Shown here one piece after another: positions 51,522 through 61,411 of a stretch of DNA of 64,000 nt. The stretch covers positions 1 through 64,000 of the forward strand of contig NZ_JAFBID010000018.1 of the NCBI RefSeq assembly GCF_016811235.1, read 5' to 3'. Made by a program: the position numbers and the translations under genes. Within the stretch, counting starts at the first letter, position 1; each line of letters starts with the position of its first letter. The stretch comes from Microvirga arabica. Its GTDB lineage: Bacteria > Pseudomonadota > Alphaproteobacteria > Rhizobiales > Beijerinckiaceae. The notes beneath the pieces were generated by a model. The model was not told the origin of the DNA. It was given only the letters and a program-made list of their open reading frames with translations, and ran no database searches.

Positions 51522-53498
51522 CTATTCCTCCGTCTTGAGCACGATCAGGCGCGCACCTTCCGCCACCTGCGCACCCGGCTCGGCGGCGATCTCAGTCACC
51601 TCCGCATCGGAGGGCGCCACCAGCACGTGCTCCATCTTCATCGCTTCCACAACCGCGAGCCGTTGTCCCTTCTCGACCTTGTCCCCCGGCTGCACGAACA
51701 CCGCAATCAGCTTGCCATGCATCGGCGCTTTCACCGAGCCGCCCTCGTCCATGTGTTCGAGATCCACATCGAAGGGATCGTAAGGCTGCACCAGCGTCTG
51801 GCGTCCGTTGCGCAGGATATAGACGCCATGCGGCGCTTCGACCTCCTGGTCGATCTCCTCGTCAGCCCAGGGGTCGCTCTCGCCGAAAGCCACAGTGCTC
51901 GCGCCCTGATGCTCCGGGCTGAACACCTCACGGGCATCGACCCGCTCGCCATCCACGAGAAGCGGCACGCCGACGCTGCGGGCTCCGAGCAACTGAAAGC
52001 CATCCGGATTCGACCAGGGCGAGGACGGCTCATCGCTCTTCTGCAGTTCGGTCATGCGCAGCCGCTCGATCTCCCGCGAGATGAGCGCCGCCGCACCGAA
52101 CGACACGGCGACATCGTCGCGTGGCTGGGGCCCGACACCGAGCGCGTGGAGGTTGCGGTCGATGAAGCCGGTGTCGAACTGCCCTGCCCTGAAGCCTTCT
52201 GCCTCGCAGAGCTTTTTCAGGAAAGCCGCATTAGTCTTCGGGCCGGCGACGATGGTCTGCCCGAGCGCCTCGGCCAACCGGTCCAGCGCCTCCTCGCGGG
52301 TCGCGCCATGCGCGATGACCTTGGCGATCATCGGGTCGTAATAGGGCGTGACCTCCGCTCCGGCCTCGACGCCGGTATCGATGCGGATGCCCTCGCCTTC
52401 CGGAAACTCCAGGGCCCAGAGCTTTCCGGTCGACGGCAGGAACTCCTTCTCCGGATCCTCCGCGTAAAGCCGCGCCTCGACCGCGTGGCCGTCGATGGCA
52501 ATATCCTCTTGTGAGAACGGCAGCGTCTCGCCGGACGCTGCCCGGAACTGCAGTTCCACGAGGTCGAGCCCCGTGATCAACTCGGTCACGGGATGCTCCA
52601 CCTGCAGACGGGTGTTCATCTCCATGAAATAGAATCGGTCCGGGCGCAGGCCCTCGCGGCCGTCGGCGATGAACTCGACCGTGCCGGCGCCCACATAGCC
52701 CACCGCCCGGGCGGCCTCGACGGCGGCCCGGCCCATCACGTCGCGCATCTCGGGCGGCATACCGGGAGCCGGCGCCTCCTCGATCACCTTCTGGTGGCGG
52801 CGCTGGAGCGAGCAGTCGCGCTCGAAAAGATGCACCACGTTGCCGTGGCTGTCGGCGAAGACCTGGATCTCGATGTGGCGCGGCGAGAGGATGTATTTCT
52901 CCACCAGCACGCGCGGATCGCCGAAAGCGCTCGCAGCCTCGCGCTGGGCACTCTCGAGAGCGGCGTCGAAATCGGCCGCCTTCTCGACGCGCCGCATGCC
53001 CTTGCCGCCGCCGCCTGCAACCGCCTTGATGAGAACGGGATAGCCGATCTCATAAGCCTTCTGGCGCAGGAAATCCGGATCCTGCTTGGCGCCGTGATAG
53101 CCCGGCACCACCGGCACACCGGCCTGCTGCACAAGGGCCTTGGCGGCATCCTTCAGGCCCATGGCCTTGATAGCGGAGGCCGGCGGGCCGACGAACACGA
53201 TGCCGTTTGCCGCGCAGGCCTCGGCAAACTCAGCGCGCTCGGACAGGAAGCCATAGCCGGGATGGATGGAGGCCGCCTTCGTGCGCTTGGCGACCTCGAT
53301 GATCCGGTCGATCTGAAGATAGCTCTCGCGGGCGGGCGGCGGGCCGATGAGATGGGCCTCGTCGGCCATCTGCACGAAAAGTGCCTCCGCATCGGCTTCC
53401 GAGTAGACCGCGATGGTGCGCATGCCCAGCCGCTGGGCGGTGCGGATGATGCGGCACGCGATCTCGCCGCGATTGGCAATCAGGACGCTCTCGAGCAT
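51522..53498 (-). CDS. Acyl-CoA carboxylase biotin-carrying alpha subunit (probably methylcrotonyl-CoA)
   Basis: 658 residues from the ATG at 53498, chosen because AAGGGA lies at correct distance; an ATG two codons earlier has no room for one. The biotin carboxylase part has the ATP-grasp loop KAVAGGGGKGMRR and EMNTRLQVEHPVTE. The C-terminal biotinyl domain has VVEAMKMEHV with the biotinylated lysine at Lys621. MKMEH favours methylcrotonyl- or geranyl-CoA carboxylase over propionyl-CoA carboxylase. The carboxyltransferase partner is not adjacent, so the acyl substrate remains inferred. Confidence 0.88.
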   Translation of the reverse strand: MLESVLIANRGEIACRIIRTAQRLGMRTIAVYSEADAEALFVQMADEAHLIGPPPARESYLQIDRIIEVAKRTKAASIHPGYGFLSERAEFAEACAANGIVFVGPPASAIKAMGLKDAAKALVQQAGVPVVPGYHGAKQDPDFLRQKAYEIGYPVLIKAVAGGGGKGMRRVEKAADFDAALESAQREAASAFGDPRVLVEKYILSPRHIEIQVFADSHGNVVHLFERDCSLQRRHQKVIEEAPAPGMPPEMRDVMGRAAVEAARAVGYVGAGTVEFIADGREGLRPDRFYFMEMNTRLQVEHPVTELITGLDLVELQFRAASGETLPFSQEDIAIDGHAVEARLYAEDPEKEFLPSTGKLWALEFPEGEGIRIDTGVEAGAEVTPYYDPMIAKVIAHGATREEALDRLAEALGQTIVAGPKTNAAFLKKLCEAEGFRAGQFDTGFIDRNLHALGVGPQPRDDVAVSFGAAALISREIERLRMTELQKSDEPSSPWSNPDGFQLLGARSVGVPLLVDGERVDAREVFSPEHQGASTVAFGESDPWADEEIDQEVEAPHGVYILRNGRQTLVQPYDPFDVDLEHMDEGGSVKAPMHGKLIAVFVQPGDKVEKGQRLAVVEAMKMEHVLVAPSDAEVTEIAAEPGAQVAEGARLIVLKTEE

Positions 53499-53692
53499 GT
53501 CCATCCCTTAATCTGTATCCGTTCAGGTTTTGGGAAACCTAGAGCAAACCTCAAGGGACTTGTCACGCGGGAACCGTCCAGAGGCCTCCACCTCCAACAG
53601 GCTGGTAGTCCATTGGGGTTAAAGCGCCGATCCCGATGCAACTTTGTGCAACTCTCCTCTTGCCGGGACGTTTGTTCCACGCTAGCCTTCTA

Positions 53693-53709
53693 TTGCAAAT
53701 AATTTGCAA
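53693..53709. promoter_or_regulatory. Mur-type operator: TTGCAAAT-A-ATTTGCAA
   Basis: A perfect 17-base palindrome ending 15 bases before the mntH start codon. It matches the TGCAAAT/ATTTGCA pattern of manganese-responsive Mur (Fur-family) sites in Rhizobiales, as I recall it. Its position overlaps the expected transcription start or leader, as a repressor site would. Confidence 0.72.
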
Positions 53710-53724
53710 CTGCAGAAAGTGACC

Positions 53725-55071
53725 ATGGATCAGTCGGCTCCCGTCTCCCTTGTGCAGAAGGCCGCATGGCGGCGCTCTCCGGACATGCCCTCCCTGCCGG
53801 AGGTCAACCGCTCGATCGCCGTGCAGGCAGGTTCAACCTGGCGACGGGCAGCGGCCTTCCTCGGCCCGGGCTATCTGGTGGCCGTGGGCTACATGGACCC
53901 GGGCAACTGGGCGACGTCCCTCGCCGGCGGGTCGAAATACGGCTACGCCCTGCTGTCTGTGGCGCTGATCTCCAACATCATGGCGATCATCCTCCAGTCG
54001 CTCTGCGCAAGGCTTGCGGTCGCCACGGGCCGCGACCTAGCCCAGGCCTGCCGGGACGCGTATCCCAGGCCCGTCGCCTGGGGATTGTGGCTGCTGGCGG
54101 AACTCGCGATCTGCGCCACGGACCTCGCCGAGGTCATAGGCACGGCCATCGGCCTCAACCTGCTTTTCGGCATCCCGCTGGAGATCGGCGTCATCATCAC
54201 GGCGCTGGACGTGTTCCTGATCCTATACCTGCAGAATCTCGGCTTCCGCTGGGTTGAGGCCTTCATCATCACCCTGCTCGGCGTCATCGCGGTGTGCTTC
54301 GGCATTCAGATCGCCATGGCGGATCCGAACTGGGCCGGCGTGATCGCGGGCTTTGCGCCGACGACGGAGATCGTCACCAACCCGGACATGCTCTACCTCG
54401 CGCTCGGCATCCTCGGCGCGACGGTGATGCCGCATAATCTCTACCTACATTCCGGCATCGTGCAGACCCGCGCCTATGGCGAGACGCTCCCCGAAAAGCG
54501 CGAGGCCCTGCGCTTCGCCACCTGGGATTCCACCATTGCGCTGATGTTCGCCCTTACCATCAACGCATCGCTGCTCATCCTGGCGGCAGCCGCCTTCCAC
54601 CACACGGGACGCACGGAGATCGCTGAACTCGGCGAGGCGCACACCCTGCTCCAGCCGATCCTCGGGAGCGCCATTGCGCCGATGCTGTTCGGCCTGTCGC
54701 TCCTGTGCTGCGGCCTCAACTCGACGGTCACGGCCACCATGGCGGGCCAGATCGTCATGGAGGGCTTCATCAACTTCAAAATGGCGCCCTGGATGCGCCG
54801 CCTGATCACCCGCGGAATCGCGATCATTCCGGCCTCCATCGTCACCATCGCCTATGGCGAGAGCGGCACGGCGAAACTGCTGATCCTGAGCCAAGTCATC
54901 CTAAGCCTCCAGCTCCCGTTCGCTGTGATCCCGCTCGTGACGATGACCGCCTCGAAAGCCAAAATGGGCGCCCTCGTCACCCCGCGCTGGCTCACGGCCG
55001 TCGCAGGCATCATCGCGGCAGTGATCGTGGTGTTGAACGTGAAGCTCTTGGTGGATTTCGTGACAGGCTGA
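53725..55071 (+). CDS. mntH: Nramp divalent-metal transporter MntH
   Basis: 448 residues from the ATG at 53725. Eleven transmembrane segments. TM1 has the metal-binding DPGN in [16 protein letters not shown], and TM6 has [15 protein letters not shown], both diagnostic of Nramp. It imports Mn(II) with protons across the inner membrane. A perfect Mur-type palindrome just upstream suggests repression when manganese is plentiful. It is a single gene followed by a hairpin at 55089-55118. Confidence 0.95.
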   Translation: MDQSAPVSLVQKAAWRRSPDMPSLPEVNRSIAVQAGSTWRRAAAFLGPGYLVAVGYMDPGNWATSLAGGSKYGYALLSVALISNIMAIILQSLCARLAVATGRDLAQACRDAYPRPVAWGLWLLAELAICATDLAEVIGTAIGLNLLFGIPLEIGVIITALDVFLILYLQNLGFRWVEAFIITLLGVIAVCFGIQIAMADPNWAGVIAGFAPTTEIVTNPDMLYLALGILGATVMPHNLYLHSGIVQTRAYGETLPEKREALRFATWDSTIALMFALTINASLLILAAAAFHHTGRTEIAELGEAHTLLQPILGSAIAPMLFGLSLLCCGLNSTVTATMAGQIVMEGFINFKMAPWMRRLITRGIAIIPASIVTIAYGESGTAKLLILSQVILSLQLPFAVIPLVTMTASKAKMGALVTPRWLTAVAGIIAAVIVVLNVKLLVDFVTG

Positions 55072-55088
55072 AACGGATCTGACATAGG

Positions 55089-55118
55089 GGAGGAATAGGA
55101 TTATACCTCCATTCCTCC
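55089..55118 (+). terminator. Candidate terminator after mntH
   Basis: GGAGGAAT and ATTCCTCC form an eight-pair stem 18 bases after the mntH stop, followed by TGTCTTAG. It is weak as a terminator because the T-tract is broken and the loop is long. Confidence 0.4.
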
Positions 55119-55129
55119 TGTCTTAGATC

Positions 55130-55567
55130 ATGATCACCATTCGGCTTTCGAGACCATCCGACCTCCCTGCCCTATTCGCTATCTGGCAAGGTGCCGTTCG
55201 AGCCACGCACCTGTTTCTAACCGAACAAGACATCGCCTTCTATGCGCAGCAGGTTCGCGATCACTATCTACCGTCCTGCCCCTTCTGGGTCGCAACCGGC
55301 CGCAATGATCAGCCGAGAGGCTTCCTGGGCATGACGGATTCCAAGATCGATGCTCTGTTCATCGATCCCGCTCATCATGGCCAAGGCATCGGTCGAGCAT
55401 TGGTGGATCATGCCGCGTCTCTTTCAAGAAGCCTGACGGTCGATGTGAACGAGCAAAACGAAGGAGCATGCGGCTTCTACAAAAAGCTCGGTTTTCGGCA
55501 GGTTGGGCGCTCCGAACTCGACGACTCCGGCAAGCCGTTTCCAATTCTGCATCTGGAGCGGCCATGA
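55130..55567 (+). CDS. GNAT acetyltransferase, YjaB-like
   Basis: 145 residues. GNAT fold with the acetyl-CoA loop in FIDPAHHGQGIGRALVDHA and the C-terminal NVNEQNEGACGFYKKLGF-type segment (DVNEQNEGACGFYKKLGFRQVGRSELDD). By memory the sequence closely follows E. coli YjaB, an acetyltransferase of unknown physiological substrate. It starts 58 bases after mntH, beyond the hairpin, and is convergent with valS. Confidence 0.88.
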   Translation: MITIRLSRPSDLPALFAIWQGAVRATHLFLTEQDIAFYAQQVRDHYLPSCPFWVATGRNDQPRGFLGMTDSKIDALFIDPAHHGQGIGRALVDHAASLSRSLTVDVNEQNEGACGFYKKLGFRQVGRSELDDSGKPFPILHLERP

Positions 55568-55586
55568 GGGACAGGGATCTACCATC

Positions 55587-55617
55587 AAAAGAAAAGGGCC
55601 GCTGAAGAGCGGCCCTT
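55587..55617 (-). terminator. Rho-independent terminator of valS
   Basis: On the minus strand AGGGCCGCT-CTTC-AGCGGCCCT is followed by TTTCTTTTG. Seven bases after the valS stop. It also lies 28 bases beyond the acetyltransferase stop on the plus strand. Confidence 0.9.
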
Positions 55618-55623
55618 CGTGTC

Positions 55624-58332
55624 TTATGCGTCCTTCAGACGACCGAGCGCCTCTTCCATCTTCGCCTTGCGGGTCAGGGCTTGCTCGCGGCGCTCGCGCT
55701 GCTCGTCGACCACCTCTTCCGGCGCACGCTTGATGAAGTCGGCATTCCCGAGCTTGGCGTCGATCTTGGCCACCTCTACATCGAGCTTTTGGATTTCCTT
55801 GGCGAGGCGCGCGCGCTCGGCATCGAGATCAATCACGCCCTCGAGCGGAAGCGCCGCCACCTCACCACGGATGAGAAGCTGGATCGAGCTCTTCGGAGCA
55901 GCATCCGCGAAGGAGATCTCGGAGATGCGTGCGAGACGCTTCACGATATCGCCCCAGCGGCCGGCGCGGGCCTGCACGTCGGCGGAGGACGCCACGAGCA
56001 CCAGCGGGATCTGCGCGCCCGCCGGCACGTTCGTCTCAGAGCGGGCGGAGCGGATTTCATTGACGAGGTCCACCACCCAGCCGATCTCGGCCTCTGCCTG
56101 CCCGTCGATGAGGTGATCGAGGTTCGACCATGGGCTCAGCGCCAGAATCGCCTCCCGCCGCGGACCGTCCTCGCCCTTGATCGCCCACAGCTCTTCCGTA
56201 AGGAAGGGCATGAACGGATGCAGGAGCTTGCAGATCTCGTCGAAGATGCATGCAATGGTTGCCCGCGTTTCATTCTTCGCCGGAGAATCGACGCCCTGCA
56301 GCACCGGCTTGGCGAGTTCGAGGGTCCAGTCGCAGAACACGTTCCAGACGAAGCGGTAGGCCGAGAGCGCCGCCTCGTTGAACTTGTAGGCCTGGATACC
56401 CGCCGACACCTCGTTGATCGCCTTAGCGCACTCGCTGAGCGCCCACTTGTTGAGCGTCTCTGTCACAGCCTTCGGATCGAAGCCCTCGACGCGCCGGCAC
56501 TCGTTCATCTCGGCGAAGCGCGCCGCGTTCCAGATCTTCGTGGCGAAGTTCCGATAGTTCTCAACGCGCTGCACGGAGAGCTTGATGTCGCGTCCCTGGG
56601 CTGCCATCGACGCGAGCGTCATGCGCAGGGCATCGGCGCCGTACTGCTCCACCACATCGAGCGGATCGATGACGTTGCCTTTCGACTTCGACATCTTGGC
56701 GCCCTTCTCGTCGCGGACGAGGGCGTGGATGTAGACGGTGTCGAAGGGCACTTCGTCCATGAAGTGCAGGCCCATCATCATCATCCGGGCGACCCAGAAG
56801 AAGATGATGTCAAAGCCCGTGACCAGCGTGTTGGTCGGATAGTAGCGCTTCAGCTCCGGCGCATCTTCCGGCCAGCCGAGGGTCGAGAACGGCCACAGGG
56901 CCGACGAGAACCACGTGTCGAGCACGTCCTCGTCGCGTTTAAGCGCCACGTCCTTCCCGTGCTTGGCACGCGCCTCGGCCCGAGCCTCATCTTCGCTCAT
57001 GGCCACATAGGCGTTGCCTTGGTCGTCGTACCAGGCCGGGATCTGATGCCCCCACCAGAGCTGGCGCGAGACGCACCAGGGCTCGATGTTCTCGAGCCAC
57101 TGAAAGTAAGTCTTCTCCCAGTTCTCGGGCACGAACTTGGTCTGGCCCTTGCGCACCACGTCGAGGGCGCGGTCGGCGAGCGGCTTCACGTTCACGTACC
57201 ACTGGTCCGTGAGATAAGGCTCGATCACCACATTCGAGCGGTCGCCGTGCGGCACCACGTGGGTGTTCGGCTCGATCTGAACGAGGATCTCGCGCTCTTC
57301 GAGCATCGCGATGATGCGCTTGCGGGCCTCGAAGCGATCCAATCCATCGAGGGCGAGAACGGCTTTGAGGTCGTCCGTCTGGGCGAGCCCAGCGAGGAAG
57401 TCTTCGTTGCTGGCGAGCGCGAGCTGCGCTTCCGTGCCGAAGATGTTTATGAGCGGCAGCTTGTGGCGGCGTCCCACCTCGAAATCGTTGAAGTCGTGCG
57501 CCGGCGTGATCTTCACCGCGCCGGTGCCCTTCTCCGGATCGGAGTATTCATCCGCCACGATGGGAATGCGCCGGCCGACCAGCGGCAGGATCGCAAACTG
57601 TCCAATCAGGTCCTTGTAGCGCTCGTCCTCCGGGTGCACGGCCACGGCCACGTCGCCCAGCATGGTCTCAGGGCGGGTGGTGGCGACCGTGATCGAGCGG
57701 TCGGGCTGACCGTCGATGGCATAGCGGATGTGCCAGAGGTTGCCCTTCACCTCGACCTGCATGACTTCCAAGTCTGAGATCGCGGTCTGGAACTTGGGGT
57801 CCCAGTTCACGAGGCGCTTGTCCTTGTAGATCAGGCCCTGCTTGTAGAGGTCGACGAAGACCTTCAGCACGGCCTGGGACAGGCCCTCGTCCATGGTGAA
57901 TCGTTCTCGCGACCAGTCGCAGGAGGCGCCGAGGCGCTGGAGCTGGCTCTTGATCTTGCCACCCGACTCCTCTTTCCACTCCCAGACGCGCTTGATGAAT
58001 TCCTCACGGCCGAGGTCGCGGCGCTGGATCTGGCGCTCGGCCAGTTGGCGCTCCACCACCATTTGCGTGGCGATGCCGGCATGGTCCATGCCCGGCTGCC
58101 AGAGCACGTCCTTGCCCCGCATGCGCTCGAAGCGGCAGAGAATGTCCTGGATCGTGTTGTTGAGGGCATGCCCCATATGGAGCGAGCCGGTCACGTTCGG
58201 AGGCGGGATGACGATCGTGTAGGGTACGGCGTTCTTGCGATCCTCGCGGCCGGCCTTGAAGGCCTCGGCCTCCTCCCAGCGGGTGGAAATGCGTGCTTCG
58301 ACAGCGGAGGGATCGAACGTCTTGTCCATCAT
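55624..58332 (-). CDS. valS: Valyl-tRNA synthetase
   Basis: 902 residues from the first of two adjacent ATGs at 58332. Class Ia synthetase: the HIGH-type motif is HMGH in NVTGSLHMGHALN near residue 45, and KMSKS is in GAKMSKSKGNVIDP near 545. The editing domain lies between (TVATTRPETMLGDVAVAV). The C-terminal coiled-coil arm is visible (EIQKLDVEVAKIDAKLGN). It charges tRNA-Val and clears mischarged threonine. It follows popZ by 91 bases, a conserved order in Rhizobiales. Confidence 0.97.
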   Translation of the reverse strand: MMDKTFDPSAVEARISTRWEEAEAFKAGREDRKNAVPYTIVIPPPNVTGSLHMGHALNNTIQDILCRFERMRGKDVLWQPGMDHAGIATQMVVERQLAERQIQRRDLGREEFIKRVWEWKEESGGKIKSQLQRLGASCDWSRERFTMDEGLSQAVLKVFVDLYKQGLIYKDKRLVNWDPKFQTAISDLEVMQVEVKGNLWHIRYAIDGQPDRSITVATTRPETMLGDVAVAVHPEDERYKDLIGQFAILPLVGRRIPIVADEYSDPEKGTGAVKITPAHDFNDFEVGRRHKLPLINIFGTEAQLALASNEDFLAGLAQTDDLKAVLALDGLDRFEARKRIIAMLEEREILVQIEPNTHVVPHGDRSNVVIEPYLTDQWYVNVKPLADRALDVVRKGQTKFVPENWEKTYFQWLENIEPWCVSRQLWWGHQIPAWYDDQGNAYVAMSEDEARAEARAKHGKDVALKRDEDVLDTWFSSALWPFSTLGWPEDAPELKRYYPTNTLVTGFDIIFFWVARMMMMGLHFMDEVPFDTVYIHALVRDEKGAKMSKSKGNVIDPLDVVEQYGADALRMTLASMAAQGRDIKLSVQRVENYRNFATKIWNAARFAEMNECRRVEGFDPKAVTETLNKWALSECAKAINEVSAGIQAYKFNEAALSAYRFVWNVFCDWTLELAKPVLQGVDSPAKNETRATIACIFDEICKLLHPFMPFLTEELWAIKGEDGPRREAILALSPWSNLDHLIDGQAEAEIGWVVDLVNEIRSARSETNVPAGAQIPLVLVASSADVQARAGRWGDIVKRLARISEISFADAAPKSSIQLLIRGEVAALPLEGVIDLDAERARLAKEIQKLDVEVAKIDAKLGNADFIKRAPEEVVDEQRERREQALTRKAKMEEALGRLKDA

Positions 58333-58423
58333 GATAGATACCGGCCTGTTGGCGCGAACAACGCGCAAGCAAGACGGCTACAAACCGGACGGATCGAATG
58401 AAGTCAACAGAGGGGCTGAAATC

Positions 58424-59002
58424 TCAGCCCCGGCTGCGGGTGACACGCTCGATTTCGGTCCGGACCAAGCGCTCCACCAGGGAAGGAAGATTGTCGTCGA
58501 GCCACGTCTTCAGCATCGGCCGCAGCATCTCCTTCATCAGGTCCTCGACCGTCTGCGGCTGGGCAGGCTTGACCGTCTCGCTGAGGCGATCGAAGGCGCC
58601 TGACACCGACGCGCTGGTCTCGCGGGAGAGGAGGCTGTCGCCAGCGCTCGCAGCGGGCTTGGCCGCAGCCTTCAGGACGGGCTCAGGCACCACGATAGGC
58701 GCCGGCTCCTCGGACGCGTCGGGAGCCCTCCAATCCGGATAGGACCCGGCCTCGGAGCGGTTTTCGACGAAGGCGGCATCACCCCGGCTCCAGGGACCGA
58801 GAAGCGGCTCGTTGGGGCTCGTGCCTGCAAAGGGCGAGACATGGAGCTCCGCGATGTCCAGCACGCTCTTCAGGGATGAGGAATTCGGCTCTTGGGGCTC
58901 GGAGGGCGTTGGCACCTCCTGGTCGTCAGAGATGATCCGCCGGATGGAAGCCAAAATATCTTCCATTGATGGCTCGTTAACTTTCAGGCTCGATGAACCC
59001 AT
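58424..59002 (-). CDS. popZ: Polar organizing protein PopZ (DUF2497)
   Basis: 192 residues from the ATG at 59002 (MGSSSLKVNEPSMEDIL); an ATG at 59014 is possible. The N-terminal MEDILASIRRIISDD motif binds client proteins. A Pro/Glu/Ser-rich disordered centre of ~110 residues follows. The C-terminal helices VEDLMKEMLRPMLKTWLDDNLPSLVERLVRTEIERV drive oligomerisation. PopZ forms a polar matrix that anchors the chromosome origin and cell-cycle factors. The tolC-popZ-valS order is typical of the group. Confidence 0.93.
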   Translation of the reverse strand: MGSSSLKVNEPSMEDILASIRRIISDDQEVPTPSEPQEPNSSSLKSVLDIAELHVSPFAGTSPNEPLLGPWSRGDAAFVENRSEAGSYPDWRAPDASEEPAPIVVPEPVLKAAAKPAASAGDSLLSRETSASVSGAFDRLSETVKPAQPQTVEDLMKEMLRPMLKTWLDDNLPSLVERLVRTEIERVTRSRG

Positions 59003-59086
59003 AGCCGCATCCAAATCAAAGTACGCTAAGAATCACATTCTCAAGAATGTTCGTTAAGTATTTTACGCACGCTTCAAGAAAACAAG

Positions 59087-59116
59087 CGGGGCCAGAACTA
59101 AAAGGTTCCGGCCCCG
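59087..59116 (-). terminator. Rho-independent terminator of tolC
   Basis: On the minus strand CGGGGCCGGAAC-CTTTTA-GTTCTGGCCCCG forms a 12-pair stem with one mismatch, followed by CTTGTTTTC. It lies eight bases after the tolC stop and separates tolC from popZ. Confidence 0.85.
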
Positions 59117-59123
59117 AAACTTA

Positions 59124-60542
59124 TCAACGACCATCAGGCGTTGATGTCCCGATCCAAAGATCCTTGACCTGATCGTAATGGATCTTCGGGCTGTAGTGAT
59201 TCACCTTCAAGGCGAGGGCGCGGGAGTTGAGGCGGCCCATGGCATTGACGAGGCTGTAGGAGGCAACCACCCGGTCACGTTGTGCCTGGATGAGATTGAC
59301 GCGAGCCGTCAGGAGTTCCTGCTGGGCGTTCAGCACGTCGAGGGTCGTGCGCTGGCCAACGCGGGCCTCCTCGCGCACGCCGCTCAGCGCCGTTTCAGCC
59401 GCATCGATCTGCGCCTGCGCGGCCTCGATCTGTGCACGGGCTGCCTCCAGCCGTCCCCAGGATGACTGCACGGCAGCCCGGACCTGGTCACGAACCGAGT
59501 CGGCCTCGAGGCGACGCTGTCCGGCCTCTTCCTTAGCCTGACGGGTGGCCGCGTAAACCTGACCGCCCTCGTAGATCGGAACCGTCAAACGCGCGACAAC
59601 GGAAGCCGACAGAGCGCTGTCTCCAACCGCCTGGCGGTCATAGCGCTGGTCGACCGATCCCGCCACGCCCAGCTGCGGCGCCAGCGCACCCTGTGCGACC
59701 TTCACCTGCAGCTCGGCCACATCCACCGCATGCTGACGCGCCTTGATGGCCGGATGCTCATTCAGGGCGATCTTCAAGGCAGAATCGATCGAGCGCGGGG
59801 TCAGGCTGTCCAAAGGACGCCCGGGCGCAAGCTGCCGGGGCTCGACACCAACAACTTGGCGATAAACGGCGATGCTGTTGCGCAGGTTAGCCTCGGCCAA
59901 GCTGGCCTCGGACCGCGACGCCGCAAGGCGCGCTTCCGCCTGGGCCACGTCGGTCCGGGTCACCTCGCCGACATTGAAGCGATCACGCGTCTGGCGAAGC
60001 TGTTCGTCGATCACCTCGACGTTGTTGCGCTGCAGGTCGAGGATGGCCGTGTCCCGCAGGACATCCATGTAGGCGGTCGCGGCATCGAGCAGCACGCTCT
60101 GCTCGGTTGTGTTCAGCTGCTCCCTTGAGCCGAGCACACCGGACTCGGCTGCGCGGACGCGGTTGCTGGTCTGAAAGCCATCGAAGATGGGCTGAGTGAT
60201 CTCGACGCCGAAACCACGGGGCGTCAGTCGGCTGATGCTGCTTCCGCCGCCGAAAGCAGTTCTCGGCCTGCCGGTATCGGCCTCCGTGAAGGTCCGGCCG
60301 ATATCCGCAGTTCCATTGATCCGCGGCCGATAGCCCGACTTCGCCTGCGCAACGTCCTCGTCCCGCACCCGGACGCCGGCCCGTTGGGCATTCAGCTCGG
60401 GATTGTTGCCATAGGCGCGCGCCAGAGCGCTCTCCAAGGTTTCCGCAGACGCGCCGCAGGGCCCCATGAGCACAAGCACCGAGGTCATCGCCCCCAAGAG
60501 CAAGCGATACGTCTTTTTGGAATTCTTCTCGTTCACGCGCAC
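59124..60542 (-). CDS. tolC: TolC family outer-membrane efflux channel
   Basis: 472 residues. The signal peptide (LLLGAMTSVLVLMGPCGASAE) is followed by ETLESALARAYGNNPELNAQRAGVR, the classic TolC N-terminus. Two structural repeats of long coiled helices are visible (QARRTRDRFNVGEVTRTDVAQAEARLAAS in one, VREEARVGQRTTLDVLNAQQELLTARV in the other). It forms a trimeric channel across the outer membrane and periplasm for type I secretion and drug efflux. It lies 185 bases after pcm, with its own promoter region and a strong terminator. Confidence 0.94.
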   Translation of the reverse strand: MRVNEKNSKKTYRLLLGAMTSVLVLMGPCGASAETLESALARAYGNNPELNAQRAGVRVRDEDVAQAKSGYRPRINGTADIGRTFTEADTGRPRTAFGGGSSISRLTPRGFGVEITQPIFDGFQTSNRVRAAESGVLGSREQLNTTEQSVLLDAATAYMDVLRDTAILDLQRNNVEVIDEQLRQTRDRFNVGEVTRTDVAQAEARLAASRSEASLAEANLRNSIAVYRQVVGVEPRQLAPGRPLDSLTPRSIDSALKIALNEHPAIKARQHAVDVAELQVKVAQGALAPQLGVAGSVDQRYDRQAVGDSALSASVVARLTVPIYEGGQVYAATRQAKEEAGQRRLEADSVRDQVRAAVQSSWGRLEAARAQIEAAQAQIDAAETALSGVREEARVGQRTTLDVLNAQQELLTARVNLIQAQRDRVVASYSLVNAMGRLNSRALALKVNHYSPKIHYDQVKDLWIGTSTPDGR

Positions 60543-60727
60543 CTGCCTAGCGATTCAAGGCCACCGACCGCCATCGAGGCCATTCTAGAAATCGTTCCGA
60601 CTCAAAGCGCAACAATAATCATGGGAACCGAGTCGGCAACAACGCGCTGGGCTCAATTCCATTTTTGCGCCAGGGTGGCGCAAAAAAGCGACACTGCAAC
60701 CTTGAGAAATAAAGGAATCCGAAAGGA

Positions 60728-61390
60728 TTAGAACGTGAAGCCAGGGACTTGGACGAAGGGACCGAGCAGGGGAGCAGCCGCTTCGAACAGGGCGCGTTCG
60801 CCGATGGCATCTCCGGTGCGCACGTAGAGGGTCGCACGGGCTGCGCGCCCACGGCCCTTCACGCAGGCCAGACGCCCACCTTCGGCAAGCTGCTGGAGCA
60901 GCGCCTCCGGTCGAACCTCGACGGCGCCGTTGATGAGAATGGCGTCATAGGGAGCATTGCCAGCGTGGCCCTGCTCCAGAGGCCCCGTCACGACCGTGAC
61001 GTTTCCGGCGCCGGCCGCGCTCAGGCTCTGTCGCGCTGCGCCGGCCAGGGCTTCGTCGGCTTCGAGCGCCGTCACCCGGGCTCCAAGCTCATGGAACACC
61101 GCCGAGGCGTAACCGCGGCCGCAGGCCACGTCGAGGACGCGGTCGCCCGGCTCGATCGCGAGAGCCTGAACCAGGCGGCCCAGGATCATCGGGGAGAGCA
61201 TATAGCGCCGCTCAGGACCGTCGCTGACGAGAATATCCTGATCGATATAGGCGAGCTCTCCACGGCCCGGGAGCACAAACAGCTCGCGCGGAACGCTGTC
61301 CATAGCGTCGAGAAGAGGGATGTCGTTCACATCGAAAGTGCGCAGCTGGCCATCAACCATGATACGGCGCGCTTGAGCGAAATCGACCAT
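60728..61390 (-). CDS. Protein-L-isoaspartate O-methyltransferase family protein
   Basis: 220 residues from the ATG at 61390 (MVDFAQARRIMVDGQLRT); the frame continuing upstream is antisense to tRNA-Cys and not coding. The SAM motif is RVLDVACGRGYASAVFHELG. The family segment for the isoaspartyl substrate loop is degenerate, as in the alphaproteobacterial Pcm-like subfamily located upstream of tolC. It would repair isoaspartate damage in proteins, but activity is not certain in this subfamily. It lies 21 bases after tRNA-Cys on the same strand. Confidence 0.88.
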   Translation of the reverse strand: MVDFAQARRIMVDGQLRTFDVNDIPLLDAMDSVPRELFVLPGRGELAYIDQDILVSDGPERRYMLSPMILGRLVQALAIEPGDRVLDVACGRGYASAVFHELGARVTALEADEALAGAARQSLSAAGAGNVTVVTGPLEQGHAGNAPYDAILINGAVEVRPEALLQQLAEGGRLACVKGRGRAARATLYVRTGDAIGERALFEAAAPLLGPFVQVPGFTF

Positions 61391-61411
61391 CGACCATGCC
61401 TTCAGAAATGT

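Noticed and set aside
55681-57777. 698-residue plus-strand open frame
   Set aside because: Antisense shadow of valS with the same compositional signature.
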